This document shows, one piece after another, positions 7,717 to 15,807 of a stretch of 42,224 nt of DNA. Under the pieces are notes generated by a model. It was given only the letters and a program-made list of their open reading frames with translations, did not search any database and had not been told where the DNA came from. The stretch comes from Lachnospiraceae bacterium. GTDB taxonomy: Bacteria > Bacillota > Clostridia > Lachnospirales > Lachnospiraceae. Numbering within the stretch: the stretch's first letter is position 1; every line of letters starts with the position of its first letter. The DNA is taken from assembly GCA_910575155.1 (NCBI GenBank), contig CAJTDX010000028.1, positions 1 through 42,224 of the forward strand. The letters run 5' to 3'. The translations under genes and the position numbers were made by a program.

Positions 7717-10107
7717 CTATTCCTGTTTTCCCGGGACTCCATTTGACATTTTGCCGCCTGATCCTCTCTCCGGAAAATCTCCGCCAGGAAAGTCTCCATT
7801 TGGCATTTCACCCCTGTTTCCTTCTGGCAGCCCCTGCGGCATTTCTCCCATTCCTCCAAATCCTTGCGTGGAAGTATTTCCCGTCTTCAAATAATATACC
7901 GTATCTCCCTCTGACAAACCTTCTGTAATTTCCACCATGTCGCCGTCTGATAAACCAGTGGCAATCTCCTGTTCTCCGGAAAGATTTCCCTCACTGTCCG
8001 CCTTTGTATATACAAATACACGGTTTCCACGCTCCTGAAGCGCAGTGACCGGAAGTACCACCACCTGTTCCCGTTCTTCTATAGTGATCGTTGCCAAAGC
8101 ATTCATGCCTTCTTTCATGCGTTCATCCCTGGGAACAGTAATCTTCACTGTATATTTGGCGACACCGCCGCTGGAACTGCTGGCAGAACTGCCGACTTTT
8201 GTAACCGTCCCGGTAAAACGCTCCCCCTCAATGGCATCCAGTGTAATCTCAGCCTGCTGTCCCACCGCTGCTGAATTAATGTCCAGTTCATCCACATTCA
8301 CTGATAATACCATAGTATCTGCCGCCGCCATGGTAAACGCTGTAACTTCAGATACAGAATCGGTATCTTGCGTATTTTCTTCTTCACTGCCAGTCTGAGT
8401 CAGGCCTGCCGCACTTTTTGTGCCGGAACTGACCGCCGCTGCCGCGCTCTTTGTACCGGAACTGCTTTGCGCATTTCCTGCCGGATTCTGTATCTGGACA
8501 TTTTCAGTTTCCATTACATTGTTATTCTGGATATCTGTTTCCTGTTTGACCGTGGATTCATTTTCCTGATCCGCATCTGTTTCCGGGTTGTTTTCCGTTT
8601 TTTTCTTGTATTCATCTTCTTTTGAGTCATCTTCCTTTGAGAAATCTGTTTTTTCCTTCTCTTCCTTTTTCTCTGCCTCTGTAAAAGGATAGGTAATCTG
8701 CAGATTAAGATTTTTTCCATCTTCCGACACAGTTACTCCCGAAAGAATTCCGGTCTTTACTTTGCCAATGCTCTCACCTGTGAAAAAATAGCCGTCTGCG
8801 GCATATAAAGAAATGTTCGCCTGATAGGATGTTTTTTCTGCAAACACTTTGTCCTCCGGTTTCCAGGAAATTGTTCCCGAAAAGCTTCCATCCTCCGGCT
8901 TTATTTCTTTTTGGGGCTTTGCTCCTGTCTCAGGCGTCTGTACCGCAAAACTGCTTTTGCTTGATGCGCCGGAATCTGTAATTTCCAGAGACAGCGCCTC
9001 TTCCTCCGGCTTGATCTCTTCCGCATCCGCTGCGCTCCCCACCACTGCCGCTGTATTTTTCGATACTTGCAAAACACCCGTTTCTCCCTCATTCTGACTG
9101 CTCTGCGCAGAAATATTGACTGACTGTATAATTCCGTCTGCCTCTGCCGTAATGGTTCCGCTTTGAGCTAATTTTATCAATTTTTGCAGACTTGCCGCCA
9201 GCTCCTGCCTCTCCGCCATCTGTTCCTGATATTCAAGGCTTTGACCGCCATTGTCCACAACGAAAAGTTTGGTATCTGTGTAAACTTTCTGATCTTCCGC
9301 GACGCAGATTTCTTCCACAGTTCCTGCCGCTGCAGTAACTGCAAGCTGCTGATGAATACAGGTAGTCCCCGTACCCAGCGCATTGCCCTGAGAATCTGCA
9401 ATCGTTACCTGTTCTCCCATTCCCACGCCGCTGTCAGAGCAGAGAATTTTGCAAGTCTTCTGGGAAATCTGCTCCACCGTTCCTTCTTTTTGTGTTCCGT
9501 CAGAACGTATGACTGCAACAGAATCGCCTTTGGCAAGTTCTGCATCGGTTTTAATCTCTACTTCCAGATAACCGTCCAGAGACAAGAGCAGCAAAGCCCC
9601 CTGCTCCATCATAATATCTGCAATCTCCTGCCCTTCCTGCACAAAAATCTTTTTTACCCTTCCTGCTACGTTTGATTTTATGTATTTGGCGTCTGTATCA
9701 TCTTTACTTTCATCAATCTGTTCGTCCAGCGTCTCGATCTGTTCCTGAACCTCTTCCATGGCTTGCAGTATGGACGTCTGATTCAATACCGCCAGCACAT
9801 CTCCCTTAGAAACGGAATCGCCGCTTTCCACTTTCACTTCTTCCACAATAATTCCGGAAGGAATCGTCACTGCTTCCCCTTCCTGCAGTTCTAAATTTCC
9901 CGTCCCTATCATTGAATTGGAAATGTTTCCTGTATTTGCCTGGGTTTCCTGGACCATCCCGCTGCGATCCGGAACATCTTTTGCCTTCGCTGCTTTCAGC
10001 GAATATACGCCAAAGGAAATTACGCCTGCCCCCGCTGCAAACGCCAAAATCAGCAGCGTCTTTTTCTTCTTAAATAATTTCTTCCAATTTCCTGTTTTTT
10101 TACTCAC
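7717..10107 (-). CDS. Efflux adaptor (HlyD/MacA-like), unusually long
   Basis: This 796-residue protein is about twice the usual MacA length. An N-terminal anchor (TLLILAFAAGAGVISFGVYS) is followed by a lipoyl-like hairpin (GIIVEEVKVESGDSVSKGDV), a short helical hairpin and a second lipoyl-like stretch (SNVAGRVKKIFVQEGQEI). A further one follows near residue 320 (AEADGIIQSVNIS). A low-complexity Lys/Glu/Asp-rich block plus a Ser/Gly/Thr/Ala block lies between roughly residues 460 and 580. The beta-barrel and membrane-proximal domains come last (VNVDELDINSAAVGQQAEIT onward). The tail is rich in Gly, Met and Pro (GEMPQG, GEMPNG). GTG start at 10107 with GGAGG 7 bases before. It couples the ATPase and permease to the outside of the membrane. 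Confidence 0.85.
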   Translation of the reverse strand: MSKKTGNWKKLFKKKKTLLILAFAAGAGVISFGVYSLKAAKAKDVPDRSGMVQETQANTGNISNSMIGTGNLELQEGEAVTIPSGIIVEEVKVESGDSVSKGDVLAVLNQTSILQAMEEVQEQIETLDEQIDESKDDTDAKYIKSNVAGRVKKIFVQEGQEIADIMMEQGALLLLSLDGYLEVEIKTDAELAKGDSVAVIRSDGTQKEGTVEQISQKTCKILCSDSGVGMGEQVTIADSQGNALGTGTTCIHQQLAVTAAAGTVEEICVAEDQKVYTDTKLFVVDNGGQSLEYQEQMAERQELAASLQKLIKLAQSGTITAEADGIIQSVNISAQSSQNEGETGVLQVSKNTAAVVGSAADAEEIKPEEEALSLEITDSGASSKSSFAVQTPETGAKPQKEIKPEDGSFSGTISWKPEDKVFAEKTSYQANISLYAADGYFFTGESIGKVKTGILSGVTVSEDGKNLNLQITYPFTEAEKKEEKEKTDFSKEDDSKEDEYKKKTENNPETDADQENESTVKQETDIQNNNVMETENVQIQNPAGNAQSSSGTKSAAAAVSSGTKSAAGLTQTGSEEENTQDTDSVSEVTAFTMAAADTMVLSVNVDELDINSAAVGQQAEITLDAIEGERFTGTVTKVGSSASSSSGGVAKYTVKITVPRDERMKEGMNALATITIEEREQVVVLPVTALQERGNRVFVYTKADSEGNLSGEQEIATGLSDGDMVEITEGLSEGDTVYYLKTGNTSTQGFGGMGEMPQGLPEGNRGEMPNGDFPGGDFPERGSGGKMSNGVPGKQE

Positions 10108-10131
10108 GGTAATCCCTCCCTAAACAAACTT

Positions 10132-10758
10132 TTATAATACGTTCTGACTCTCTGGCTGGGAAGATTGATTCCTTCCTCCTTCCGGCCCTCCTCCTGACAT
10201 TACAATAATTTCCTCAGCATGGCCGTCTTGCGCAAGCACTGCCCGTACAATGTCTCCCTCAGACAGCTCTCCTATTTTGATTGTTTCTTCCTTCTTTTCC
10301 ATTTCTTCTGTTCCGGAACCTTTGCTTATCTTCTCACGTTTGATAACTGTATCTTCTGTCACTTTAATCTCCTGTTCTTCCCCTGTCAGTTCAAGCATAG
10401 AGGGCATTTCCCCCTGCGGAAGTTCCGGCATTTCTCCCTGCGGCAATTCTGGTACTTCTCCCTGCGGCGGTTCCGGTACTTCTCCTTGCGACGCCTCTGG
10501 CGTCTCTCCCTGCGGCGGTTCCGGCATCTCTTCTGGCATTTCTCCCTGCGGCATCTCCATTTTTTTCCTGGTCCCTGTCTTTATAATAAGAGAACTCTCC
10601 GTCACCTGACTGACTTCTCCATACACTGCATCGTCCTCTTCCTGATCTCTGAACGCAGCGGATTTTGTTTGCATTTTTTGATCCGTTCCGCCGCATCCAT
10701 GTAGCAAAGATAACCCCAAAGCCGCGCTAAGTACTATAACTGCATATCTTTTTTTCAT
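10132..10758 (-). CDS. Lipoprotein with PQGE(M/V/T)PE repeats, first gene of the efflux operon
   Basis: This 208-residue protein starts at the ATG at 10758 (AGGAAG upstream) and has a signal peptide ending in the lipobox LLHGC, so Cys22 is probably lipidated. After a short linker comes a beta-rich segment (YGEVSQVTESSLIIKTG). Then about 50 residues of an 8-residue repeat (PQGEMPEL, PQGEVPEP and variants; six QGE units, residues about 67-118), and a second beta-rich segment (EIKVTEDTVIKRE and GELSEGDIVRAVLAQDGHAE) resembling DUF5666-type OB-like modules. The repeat seems inserted into one such domain. It lies 24 bases before the adaptor gene, so the product is probably an accessory surface lipoprotein of the exporter. 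Function not known. Confidence 0.75.
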   Translation of the reverse strand: MKKRYAVIVLSAALGLSLLHGCGGTDQKMQTKSAAFRDQEEDDAVYGEVSQVTESSLIIKTGTRKKMEMPQGEMPEEMPEPPQGETPEASQGEVPEPPQGEVPELPQGEMPELPQGEMPSMLELTGEEQEIKVTEDTVIKREKISKGSGTEEMEKKEETIKIGELSEGDIVRAVLAQDGHAEEIIVMSGGGPEGGRNQSSQPESQNVL

Positions 10759-10794
10759 AAATTTCTTCCTTTCTGCCATGCATTTTTCTATTTC

Positions 10795-10824
10795 AGTATA
10801 AGCCCGTAACTTTAAATGAAGTTA
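10795..10824 (-). promoter_or_regulatory. Promoter -10 and palindromic operator of the efflux operon
   Basis: On the minus strand TATACT (10800-10795) is a good -10, but no consensus -35 lies at the right distance. Instead the -35 area is occupied by a perfect palindrome, TAACTT-N6-AAGTTA (10807-10824). A weak -35 overlapped by a dyad suggests an activator- or repressor-controlled promoter. No regulator gene is adjacent. The remaining upstream stretch, 10825-11083, holds no gene I can support. Confidence 0.4.
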
Positions 10825-11083
10825 AATTTTTCTCTGTTATTCTGTGAAAAGTTTGTGACGCGGTAAGGGTGATATTCTTCCATCAAGATTGTCTTCGTAA
10901 AGCCTTTGAATAAAGGAGTAAATTTTGCCCAATACCACCTCCCCTCAAAAAACGTCATAAAAAACGAACGAATCCGAGCCGCTGGCATAAAAAAAGCACC
11001 GATTATTTCTAACCGCTGCTCCACATATCTATATTTTATATCGGTAATTTATGTAAACTTCACCCCTTATGTAATACATACGC

Positions 11084-11112
11084 TTGCTTTTAGCATACAA
11101 TAGTGCTATAAT
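11084..11112 (+). promoter_or_regulatory. Promoter/operator of the antitoxin gene
   Basis: TTGCTT (11084-11089), 17-base spacer, TATAAT (11107-11112). A small dyad TAGCA-N8-TGCTA (11091-11108) sits across the spacer and -10, where a RelB/DinJ antitoxin would bind to repress its own operon. Confidence 0.6.
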
Positions 11113-11145
11113 AATCGCAACCCGAATACGAAAGGAGAGCGATCT

Positions 11146-11415
11146 ATGGCACTGGCAACCTTAACCGCAAGGGTAGACGAAAAAGACAAGGCCAGCTTTG
11201 ACACCTTTTGCTCCAATGTAGGCCTGAATACTTCTACCGCAATCAATCTTTTTGTAAAAGCAGTTTTACGCGAAAACCGCATCCCGTTTGAGATCGCCCA
11301 GACTACCGACCCATTTTACTCTGAGGCGAACACGACCTATGTGAAGAAATCTGTCCAGGAGCTGAAAGCCGGAAAAGGCACAGTCCATGAACTGATTGAG
11401 GTGGACGATGAGTGA
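11146..11415 (+). CDS. RelB/DinJ family type II antitoxin
   Basis: This 89-residue protein has the RelB/DinJ N-terminal ribbon-helix-helix: LATLTARVDEKDKASFDTFC followed by LNTSTAINLFVKAVLRENRI, which is the most conserved part of the family. The C-terminal tail (YVKKSVQELKAGKGTVHELI) would wrap the toxin. GGAGAG lies upstream, and a promoter with an embedded dyad suggests autoregulation. The stop overlaps the ATG of the toxin gene, the normal arrangement, but that toxin gene is broken, so this is now an orphan antitoxin. Confidence 0.9.
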   Translation: MALATLTARVDEKDKASFDTFCSNVGLNTSTAINLFVKAVLRENRIPFEIAQTTDPFYSEANTTYVKKSVQELKAGKGTVHELIEVDDE

Positions 11416-11580
11416 AAAAATATGGTCGGACGATGCATGGGAGGATTACCTCTATTGGCAGATGCAGGATAATAAACATGAAAGCAGATCAACCAGCTCA
11501 TCCAGGATATCGAGCGAAACGGCTGTATGAAAGGGATTGGGAAGCCCGAATCCCTCTCCGGCGTTGCCAATTTCGCATAA
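11408..11580 (+). pseudogene. Broken YoeB/Txe-like toxin gene (frameshifted and truncated)
   Basis: The frame opens with the ATG overlapping the antitoxin stop and reads MSEKIWSDDAWEDYLYWQMQ, the start of a YoeB/Txe RNase. One base is then missing around 11475-11487, throwing the frame into a stop. In the restored frame INQLIQDIERNGCMKGIGKP continues, then ESLSG. This matches the toxin's conserved middle up to about residue 50 of 85. After about 11562 the sequence no longer resembles the family, so the catalytic C-terminal His/Tyr region is gone. Both lesions inactivate it. Confidence 0.75.
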
Positions 11581-11666
11581 GTATCCGGACGCCCTTCATT
11601 CTGGCTCTCTACATACATATTCCTGATCGTAAGCAAATCCAGTCCCAGATAGAAACCGCAAATTAT
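11563..11666 (-). pseudogene. Unidentified minus-strand gene remnant abutting the broken toxin
   Basis: Reading the minus strand from 11666 gives a protein-like open stretch (GFYLGLDLLTIRNMYVE, then GRPDTYAKLA) without a start codon. It meets the toxin remnant at about 11562. I do not recognise the family. It probably marks the foreign side of the recombination that removed the toxin 3' end. Confidence 0.2.
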
Positions 11667-11679
11667 TTAAATTTTCACA

Positions 11680-12264
11680 TTATGTATGATACGGTTTTAT
11701 ACCAAACACCCTGGCTCCTATTCCATTGCCTGCCAGCATCACTAAAATATAACCAAAGGTTTTAAGCTGGAAGGAACCAGCCAGATTAAAATAAAACATA
11801 TTGGCGATAGAATGTTCAAATCCGGACAATATAAATATCATCACAGGCGCAATAATAAACACTATATTTTTATTTTTACTGTAATTATCAATAGCCAGAT
11901 ACATCATTACGCCGCAGAGCACAGACAGCAGAAATACATTCCATATATCATAATCTAATTTCCGCCCGATCAATTCTGAACTGTCGATTTTAAGATGAGA
12001 AGCCTTTGCCAGACACGCCGTCAGCAAAGTCCCTATATAGTTTCCGCATATGATAATCGCCATGTCCGGCAGCTCTTTGACCTCTTTTACAAATCCAATT
12101 TTACCTGTGTACAAATAAAACCCCTGCGTCACAATCGTCAGCAAACCAAACGAAAACAGCAAGGAACCCAAAATCCTGTTTTCCATTGATAAATATACAA
12201 TCCCGCCTATTCCTATCATAAATCCGGCATAAATTGATTTTGACAATACCTGCAACTTATTCAT
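11680..12264 (-). CDS. Formate/nitrite transporter (FNT) family channel, compact
   Basis: This 194-residue membrane protein has six hydrophobic spans and FNT landmarks. GFMIGIGGIVYLS is in span 1, LYTGKIG follows span 2, GNYIGT is in span 3, and GFEHSIANMFYF in span 5 carries the pore-lining His. LAGNGIGARVFG, in span 6, is the second half of the internal duplication. It is shorter than the usual 250-280 residues, with short loops. FNT pentamers conduct formate, nitrite, hydrosulfide or short-chain acids; the substrate cannot be told here. The gene lies 78 bases after the transglutaminase gene on the same strand with AAGGAG upstream, so it may be read through from the V-ATPase cluster. Confidence 0.82.
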   Translation of the reverse strand: MNKLQVLSKSIYAGFMIGIGGIVYLSMENRILGSLLFSFGLLTIVTQGFYLYTGKIGFVKEVKELPDMAIIICGNYIGTLLTACLAKASHLKIDSSELIGRKLDYDIWNVFLLSVLCGVMMYLAIDNYSKNKNIVFIIAPVMIFILSGFEHSIANMFYFNLAGSFQLKTFGYILVMLAGNGIGARVFGIKPYHT

Positions 12265-12342
12265 ATTCTCTTCTTACTCCTTACATTAATCTTTTCATAT
12301 AAAAATCAACTTCCCTTTTTCATTCATCATTCCGCTGTTGCG

Positions 12343-14685
12343 CTATCTCTCCTTCAAAGCATAATACAGACCGCGTACTGTCTGGTACTCTTCTTCTGTA
12401 ACGCCGCTTTGGGAAAACGCTGCTTTCTGGAAGATGCAAACTGCCTGTTCCCATGGAAATTCCGGCAGTTCCTTTTCCAGCATTTGCTGGTATTGGCGGT
12501 CATTTCTCTCCCCTTTATGCCCATATCCTTTTCTGCTCAATATACGGTTCAGTTCTTTTGCAATCTCCCTGACAGCCTGTGTGCGGTCTTTCTGAGAAAT
12601 TCTGCGCTGACGCTTTTTCAAAGCCCATTTCCGGTAACAGAAAAACAGAATACATACAACGAAACTGCTCCCCAAAAACAGACAGAACCGCAAAAGCAGC
12701 CAAACGCGGGCGGAATCCTCCTGCCCTGCAGCCGTTCCAACTGCCCCGCTCACGTTCTTATTATGTTCTTTTTTAGCCTCTTTCTGTTTTTCCTCAGAAT
12801 CGGACTGCTTTTCTGGTATTCCGGTATCAGAATTTTCTTCTTCTCCAAACTCCTCCTCTTCTTTTTTCTCTACTGCCTGAACAACATGTTCTCCTTCCTC
12901 CAGTCCCTCAAGCAGCTCCCAATAAGAAGGCGGCGTCACTTCAACCGGATAAAAACCGATGTTGCGGTCAAACACTTCTGTCCAGGCATGCGCACGGTCA
13001 TCTGTAATTTCCGCGCTCCAGGTTCCGTCTTTGTTTTCCTTAAAATCAGAAGGCAATACCAGATAACCGCTGACAAATCTTGCCGGTATATCATTCATCC
13101 GAAAGAGCAGCGTTGCCGCTGTAGCAAAATGAACGCAATATCCTTTCTGCTGGGTAAACAAAAAATACTCTGCATAATCCGCTCCCTCAGGCGTCGGCTG
13201 AAGATCAAAACTGTATCTGGCGTTCTCCCAGAGCGTCTCCTGGATCATCTGTGCGGCATATAGTTCAAAGCCGCGGGCTTCTTCCTCTTCCCGCTTCTGT
13301 CTGGCATAATTTCTCATCCTCTGCAGACCTTCTGCCGGAAGTCTTGTATAAGTTTCCCGCGCATACTCCTCATACGCTTCCCAAACCTCGTCGTTTTTTG
13401 TTCTGTTCAGCTCAGTGAGCATCCCTTCCAGTCTCGCCATTTCCGCTATTTGCACCTGCATATCCGACAATCTCAAATAGCTGTTCCAGGAAAACGCACG
13501 GCCGCCCTTTCCGGGAATGATTCCGTCTGCTTTTACAGACTGATCCTCCGGCAGTTTTGTAAAATAGGGCGTTAGCGCATATCCCTGTCCCTCCTCCTCC
13601 ATTTCTATGGATACCCTGGATCTATTTGCCAGCGGCCCGGGAACCATCTGCCTGCAATATTCGAGAAATTCATACGGCGCAGATTGTATCATTCTCGCAT
13701 ATTCCTGCTCGCTTCCTCCCTGCCGCTGCGCCCAGTCAGAAAATTCCTGCCTGGAAATAATCTTCCATTTTCCATTTCCATACTCGCCTCCCGTAAACCC
13801 TCTGATATAGATATTCTCCGAAACAGGAGCGTCCACTGTAATTTTAAAAACTTTCTTGCCGGCGGTCGCAGGTTTCTCATTTGTCAGGAGATATTCCTTC
13901 TTTTCTCCCTTCGAGAATAAAGAAATATCCCAGATCTGATTTACGATCTCCAGCATCCTGTTTTCCAGCGCCAGCTGCCGGTCCTGCCAGTGCTCATGCC
14001 AGTCCTCTATCTGCTTCCAGAGATTCTGGTTTCCAGATACCAAAACGGCAATTCCCAGACTGAGCGCGATACCCGCCGCCAGCAGAGCCAGCCCCTTCTG
14101 GCGGATATCCAGTGTTTCGGCAAGAATTCCTGCTGTCATCAGTAAAATTCCCACAAGAGAAACTGTCTTCCCCACCATAAGCCCCGCTGTAACAATCAGT
14201 ACCGGCAATACAAACGCCAGGCGCAGATGCCAAACACGGTCTTTGGAATTTAACAGCAATACGCTCTCAACGGCTCCCAGCGCCAAAAATGCTATAAGAA
14301 GAATGATCCATGCACTGCCTTTGGACGCTTCCGGCAAATGCCAGTATAAAAAATCTGTTCCCTGGTAATGATTGATCAGCTCTAAGATGCGGTTTGCCAT
14401 TTCTTTCAGGGCTGTTTGCAGCAATTCCTGATTTCTCATGCAAAAGAACAGCAGTCCTCCCAGAACAACCGCAGTTCCCGCCAGCGTCCGCTTAAAGCTT
14501 CGCGCCAGAAATTCAGATACAAAGACAAGCGCAAGGACTGACAGGAAACGGGATCTGCCTGAAACAGGAATACCGAGAATGTTTTCCATACAAAGACACA
14601 TGCCCAGCAGGATAAAAAACAGACAGATCATCTCCTGCCCTCTGCGCTTCCATCCTGATTCCCTTTCTTGTTCAATATCTTTCAT
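12343..14685 (-). CDS. TgpA-like membrane transglutaminase
   Basis: This 780-residue protein has a block of about six N-terminal membrane spans, then an extracytoplasmic region with a transglutaminase core, an acidic linker (about residues 600-645), another span (WLLLRFCLFLGSSFVVCILF) and a cytosolic C-terminal domain of DUF4129 type. The transglutaminase catalytic Cys is in QQKGYCVHFATAATLLFR and the His in DRAHAWTEVF. At the place of the usual Asp (V-D-P-T-P) the sequence reads YPVEVTPP, with Glu. It is the third member of a MoxR, DUF58, transglutaminase set. Such sets recur widely and are thought to act on secreted or cell-wall proteins; the substrate is unknown. Confidence 0.85.
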   Translation of the reverse strand: MKDIEQERESGWKRRGQEMICLFFILLGMCLCMENILGIPVSGRSRFLSVLALVFVSEFLARSFKRTLAGTAVVLGGLLFFCMRNQELLQTALKEMANRILELINHYQGTDFLYWHLPEASKGSAWIILLIAFLALGAVESVLLLNSKDRVWHLRLAFVLPVLIVTAGLMVGKTVSLVGILLMTAGILAETLDIRQKGLALLAAGIALSLGIAVLVSGNQNLWKQIEDWHEHWQDRQLALENRMLEIVNQIWDISLFSKGEKKEYLLTNEKPATAGKKVFKITVDAPVSENIYIRGFTGGEYGNGKWKIISRQEFSDWAQRQGGSEQEYARMIQSAPYEFLEYCRQMVPGPLANRSRVSIEMEEEGQGYALTPYFTKLPEDQSVKADGIIPGKGGRAFSWNSYLRLSDMQVQIAEMARLEGMLTELNRTKNDEVWEAYEEYARETYTRLPAEGLQRMRNYARQKREEEEARGFELYAAQMIQETLWENARYSFDLQPTPEGADYAEYFLFTQQKGYCVHFATAATLLFRMNDIPARFVSGYLVLPSDFKENKDGTWSAEITDDRAHAWTEVFDRNIGFYPVEVTPPSYWELLEGLEEGEHVVQAVEKKEEEEFGEEENSDTGIPEKQSDSEEKQKEAKKEHNKNVSGAVGTAAGQEDSARVWLLLRFCLFLGSSFVVCILFFCYRKWALKKRQRRISQKDRTQAVREIAKELNRILSRKGYGHKGERNDRQYQQMLEKELPEFPWEQAVCIFQKAAFSQSGVTEEEYQTVRGLYYALKER

Positions 14686-14706
14686 CTCTGCTGCCTTTCT
14701 GGCCAG

Positions 14707-15795
14707 TTATAATAAGAGTTCCAGCTCTGCTAACTGCTCCCGGATTTGTTCCGGCCTGATTTTTACCAAAAATTTACCATTGCAGGAAAGCTCCAGATGT
14801 TCATTCCATACCAGCCAAGAAGCATAAGAATCTCTGGCAAAGTCCCTGACATACGCCTCTGGTCCCGCTCCTTTTTCCATCCCTGCCGCCAAAGCTTCGC
14901 ACCAGAAACCGGCAAGATCTTCCACTTTACGAACTGCTTTGCGGCGCAGTTCCCCGTGTTCTTTATCCTGCCACACCAGATAGTGGGCGCATTCCTGATT
15001 CAAAAGCTCCTGAGAAATACTGTTGACGGTCTGCCAATAACACCTGGCTTCCTTTCTATTCATTTTAGAAGGCTCTCCATCCAAAAAATACACAACGTTA
15101 CAGCCCATAGGCATACTCATTTCCGCTACTATGAGAGAATCGCTTTTGGCAGAAAGTTTCCAGTGAATCCGATTCAGCCTGTCGCCCTTCTGGTATTCCC
15201 GCAGCTTTAGCGTTTCCGAGGGATCATCTCCGCTCATCTGAGGATGGTACAGTTCTGCGTCCGACCAAAACAATCTGGTTCGAATTCCGATTTTAACATT
15301 CGTCTCACAGACACCCGGAAATATCATCGCCTGCTTTTTTTGCCTTATTTTCCGGTATAGATATAAGAGATTCATCCACTCATAACAGCGAAAACCGCGG
15401 CACTCCGCCTGCCAGACTCCAAATTCCAGATCCTTAAGTTTCCCCGTCAGATCTGTCCCTGCCTTTGCCAGAACCTTCCCCGATATCTTTACCTTTCTTG
15501 TTTTACCCGTAGCCACATTTTTTATTTTAATTTTAGCCTTTACTCTGGAAAGATAAATACCGGTGGGATTGTTTACCCGTAAACCTATCACATAGTCTCC
15601 AGTATCAGACTGAGGATATGAAAAAAACAAAAGCTCCGGCTCCAGCTTTTGTTTGATATAATATAATACGCACAGAAAAAACAGCGTCAGCAGAACTGCC
15701 GCTCCGCATACGGTCAGCAGCGCCCGGCTTCTATACAACACTGACAAATAAAAAATTCCTGCGATTCCCAGCAGATACCACACCTTTTTCCACAT
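14707..15795 (-). CDS. DUF58 domain-containing membrane protein
   Basis: This 362-residue protein has two N-terminal spans (about residues 5-50), then a beta-rich region and the DUF58 core: DDPSETLKLREYQKGDRLNR then IHWKLSAKSDSLIVAE, which is the R-E-Y-x-x-G-D-x-x-x-x-I-H-W hallmark. The C-terminal part resembles a degenerate von Willebrand A fold. The ATG at 15795 is preferred, with AGGTGG five bases before; a GTG three codons upstream is also possible. DUF58 proteins are partners of MoxR ATPases and the gene lies between moxR and the transglutaminase gene. Confidence 0.85.
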   Translation of the reverse strand: MWKKVWYLLGIAGIFYLSVLYRSRALLTVCGAAVLLTLFFLCVLYYIKQKLEPELLFFSYPQSDTGDYVIGLRVNNPTGIYLSRVKAKIKIKNVATGKTRKVKISGKVLAKAGTDLTGKLKDLEFGVWQAECRGFRCYEWMNLLYLYRKIRQKKQAMIFPGVCETNVKIGIRTRLFWSDAELYHPQMSGDDPSETLKLREYQKGDRLNRIHWKLSAKSDSLIVAEMSMPMGCNVVYFLDGEPSKMNRKEARCYWQTVNSISQELLNQECAHYLVWQDKEHGELRRKAVRKVEDLAGFWCEALAAGMEKGAGPEAYVRDFARDSYASWLVWNEHLELSCNGKFLVKIRPEQIREQLAELELLL

Positions 15796-15807
15796 TTTTG
15801 CCACCTG

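Noticed and set aside
10812-11103. Frames on both strands between the lipoprotein and antitoxin genes
   Set aside because: They have no ribosome binding sites and no motifs; the longer ones overlap the two promoters.
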